DNA of 64,000 nt from the NCBI RefSeq assembly GCF_049808615.1, contig NZ_JBNCAN010000002.1, positions 1 to 64,000 on the forward strand, given 5' to 3'. Within the stretch, counting starts at the first letter, position 1, and every line of letters starts with the position of its first letter. The position numbers and the translations under genes were made by a program. The DNA is from Modicisalibacter sp049808615. GTDB lineage: Bacteria > Pseudomonadota > Gammaproteobacteria > Pseudomonadales > Halomonadaceae. Under the pieces are notes generated by a model, which made no database searches, had not been told where the DNA came from, and saw only the letters and a list, made by a program, of their open reading frames with translations. This document shows positions 62,443 to 64,000 of this stretch, one piece after another.

Positions 62443-63042
62443 ATGACATATTGTGTGAAACCAGAGAAAAAAGGTGTGAAGAGTCAAGTGATACGTGGGC
62501 TGCTACTATTCTTAATATTGCTGTTTTGTATTCCAGGATTATATGCTAGCCCCGATGATCAAGCGGTGTGGTTGCTGGTAGACGATGAAACATCCACTTT
62601 GCACGTTTATCGAGGCGATCAGGAAATCGAGCGGTTCTCACCGATTTCCTTAGGGCGTGCAGGCGCCAAAAGACCGCGTTTCAGTGGCGATAAAACCACG
62701 CCTACGGGTGAGTTTCATATCAATTGGATCAACCTCGATAGTCGCTTCAATATTTTCCTGGGGCTCGATTATCCTACACTTGCGCATGCTCGTGAGGCTC
62801 GGGAAGCGGGCATATTGAGCGATGATGAATTCTATGATTACCTATCGTATTATCGGCGTCACGGAGCACCGCCTCAAGATACAGTGCTCGGTGGCAACAT
62901 CGGTATTCATGGTCTAGGGGAGAGTGACCCGGTCATTCATCGACGTTATAACTGGACGGAAGGCTGTGTTGCGGTGACCAACCAGCAAATAGAACGTCTG
63001 ACGGACTTGGTGAAGCTTGGCACGAAAGTTATCATCCGCTAG
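62443..63042 (+). CDS. YkuD-family L,D-transpeptidase (exported)
   Basis: The product of up to 199 residues has a membrane segment or signal (VIRGLLLFLILLFCIPGLYAS) and a YkuD domain. The active site reads IGIHGLGESDPVIHRRYNWTEGCVAVTN, with His and the catalytic Cys. The enzyme makes 3-3 crosslinks, attaches lipoprotein, or hydrolyses such links. The start is uncertain: ATG 62443 has no ribosome site, and GTG 62488 (preceded by AAGAG) gives a better signal peptide. The gene is more AT-rich than its neighbours. Confidence 0.87.
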   Translation: MTYCVKPEKKGVKSQVIRGLLLFLILLFCIPGLYASPDDQAVWLLVDDETSTLHVYRGDQEIERFSPISLGRAGAKRPRFSGDKTTPTGEFHINWINLDSRFNIFLGLDYPTLAHAREAREAGILSDDEFYDYLSYYRRHGAPPQDTVLGGNIGIHGLGESDPVIHRRYNWTEGCVAVTNQQIERLTDLVKLGTKVIIR

Positions 63043-63122
63043 GTTATGAAAGAAGAAGTTGCAAGAAGGCCTGCCTACGCAGGAAACGTAAGTAAAACCA
63101 AGGAAGACTCAAGGAGAACAGC

Positions 63123-63386
63123 ATGAAAAATACTCGCACTACGCTCAAGATCGCTGCTGCTGGTGTGGCGCTGGCCGTCATGGCAGGCTGCTCATCAAAC
63201 GCTAGCGAAGAGCAAAGTGGCAAGATGAGCCAGGCTGACATGCAGAGTCAGGAAACCCGTACCATGGCTCGCGAAGCTCTGAGCACTGCGCAGCAGGCAC
63301 AGCGCACTGCAGAGCAGGCCCTGCAGCAGAGTCAGCAAAACAAGCAGGAAATGGATCGGATGTTCGAGCGTTCCATGCGTAAGTGA
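63123..63386 (+). CDS. Lpp/OprI-type outer membrane lipoprotein
   Basis: The 87-residue product has a lipoprotein signal (MKNTRTTLKIAAAGVALAVM, then AGC with lipid Cys23). The mature part is a single alanine-zipper helix (AREALSTAQQAQRTAEQALQQSQQNKQEMDRMFERSMRK) and ends in Arg-Lys. E. coli Lpp ends in a Lys that is joined to peptidoglycan, so this protein could be attached in the same way. AAGGAG lies close before ATG 63123. It stands between two L,D-transpeptidase genes, the class of enzyme that makes this bond. Confidence 0.85.
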   Translation: MKNTRTTLKIAAAGVALAVMAGCSSNASEEQSGKMSQADMQSQETRTMAREALSTAQQAQRTAEQALQQSQQNKQEMDRMFERSMRK

Positions 63387-63393
63387 TCCATCG

Positions 63394-63422
63394 ATCATGG
63401 CATCTCGAAGAGATGCCATGAT
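63394..63422. terminator. hairpin after the lipoprotein gene
   Basis: A 13-base stem ATCATGGCATCTC/GAGATGCCATGAT closes a GAA loop eight bases after the stop codon. Confidence 0.7.
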
Positions 63423-63437
63423 ATGGACTGAAAGACT

Positions 63438-63465
63438 CGAAAGCCCTGCCTAGGCAGGGCTTTCG
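63438..63465. terminator. second hairpin between converging lipoprotein and transpeptidase genes
   Basis: A perfect 12-base stem CGAAAGCCCTGC/GCAGGGCTTTCG closes the loop CTAG, with a few T after it. It completes a tandem terminator between two converging genes. Confidence 0.7.
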
Positions 63466-63523
63466 TCGTTATGGAGGCGTCAATCTCGACACTCCATCAC
63501 GACATGGGTCAGCAGGGCTTGAT

Positions 63524-64000
63524 TCAAGCATCATCCGTTGCCATACCTGTGTCGAGACGGCTGTATATCGATTCGAGAAGTTCGAGATTGTCGTAGAGAG
63601 GATCATTGGGTTTGCGCTCGATCGTCTCAAAGGGTTGCTCGACCAATACCAGGGGTTCGGTCATGCCTGTGGCATTTTCGGTCACTCGCTTCAGGCGTGC
63701 GAAATCGACCGGATACTGCTGACCCTTCACGACATTCGACACGGCGGTAAATGCCTCATCGATGCGCTTGATCGAGGTGTCATCCGACTCCTCCATGGAT
63801 GGATAGGCCTGAACGTGAAGAATACCACTTTGCGACCAGCCGACCTTGAGAGGGGAGTTGATCAGGCGCACCTTGGTGCCTACGGGTAACCGGGAAAACA
63901 AGCTGTCGATATCCTCGGGCAGCATGCGAATACAGCCATGGGTCACGCGCATGCCGACCCCCCCTGGGCGATTGGTGCCATGAATGAGATAGCCGGGTAT
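63524..64000 (-). CDS. YkuD-family L,D-transpeptidase (ErfK/YbiS type), 5' end outside the window
   Basis: The minus-strand frame stays open to the right edge, so the N-terminus is missing. The active site reads YLIHGTNRPGGVGMRVTHGCIRM, with catalytic His and Cys, the ErfK/YbiS/YcfS/YnhG signature, and EDIDSLFSRLPVGTKVRLIN follows. These enzymes attach Braun lipoprotein to peptidoglycan. Here the gene converges on a Lpp-like lipoprotein gene. The remaining 120 residues are a C-terminal extension typical of the group. The longest ATG in the window (63952) lies within the domain and is not the start. Confidence 0.9.
   Translation of the reverse strand: MPGYLIHGTNRPGGVGMRVTHGCIRMLPEDIDSLFSRLPVGTKVRLINSPLKVGWSQSGILHVQAYPSMEESDDTSIKRIDEAFTAVSNVVKGQQYPVDFARLKRVTENATGMTEPLVLVEQPFETIERKPNDPLYDNLELLESIYSRLDTGMATDDA

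Overview
The window reads as a chromosomal segment of a moderately halophilic gammaproteobacterium, most likely Halomonadaceae (Halomonas or a close relative). The reasons are the GC-rich coding sequence, the stand-alone ectoine hydroxylase gene (ectD), the Pseudomonas/Halomonas-type gene orders aroQ-accB-accC-prmA-dusB-fis-purH and proA-nadD-rsfS-rlmH-mrdA-rodA-mltB-rlpA-dacA-ybeD-lipB-lipA, and the topA-DUF6586 pair. Nearly all of it is core housekeeping sequence; I see no prophage, insertion sequence or CRISPR array.

Layout. 0-3 kb: sulfate activation (cysD tail, fused cysNC) and the siroheme methyltransferase cobA. 3-5 kb: a DUF1206 membrane protein, a gene-poor 600-bp stretch with a perfect 36-bp palindrome, a tiny exported protein and tRNA-Leu(UAG). 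5-10.4 kb: comF, srkA, a secreted hypothetical, folE, a cold-shock-like/DUF4190 membrane protein and gabD. 10.4-16.7 kb (minus strand): aroQ, acetyl-CoA carboxylase accBC, prmA, dusB-fis and purH. 17-25 kb: DUF2333 protein, ppa, a PP2C-kinase fusion whose catalytic residues are largely lost, PPi-type phosphofructokinase, mpl-ubiX and a LysE exporter. 25.3-28.6 kb (minus): a tightly coupled three-gene cassette of two membrane proteins with degenerate GGDEF-like tails and a DedA-PAP2 fusion. 28.7-40.1 kb: the proA/nadD and rod-shape/peptidoglycan/lipoate cluster. 40.2-47.8 kb: DUF533 protein and a truncated relative, a PhaC-like DUF3141 protein, topA and small conserved genes. 47.8-55.9 kb: dbpA, a NYN nuclease, aconitase, and a three-gene branched-chain 2-oxoacid dehydrogenase operon without its E3. 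56-64 kb: an orphan Ser/Thr kinase, ectD, an ABC-F ATPase, DUF4202, a ferritin-like candidate, and a Braun-type lipoprotein flanked by two YkuD L,D-transpeptidases.

How it fits together. Envelope growth is the strongest theme: MrdA/RodA elongation synthase, MltB, RlpA, DacA, Mpl recycling, L,D-transpeptidases with a lipoprotein ending in Lys, and possibly a DedA-PAP2 enzyme handling lipid carriers. Lipoate synthesis (lipB, lipA) supplies the cofactor for the twin-lipoyl E2 encoded about 14 kb away. The most unusual items are the doubly degenerate phosphatase-kinase fusion (19277-20998), the degenerate-GGDEF/DedA-PAP2 cassette (25362-28575), candidate operators upstream of ectD and of the 2-oxoacid dehydrogenase operon, and the perfect palindromes at 4318-4353 and 16793-16828. 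All functional statements come from reading motifs by eye; no database search was run.
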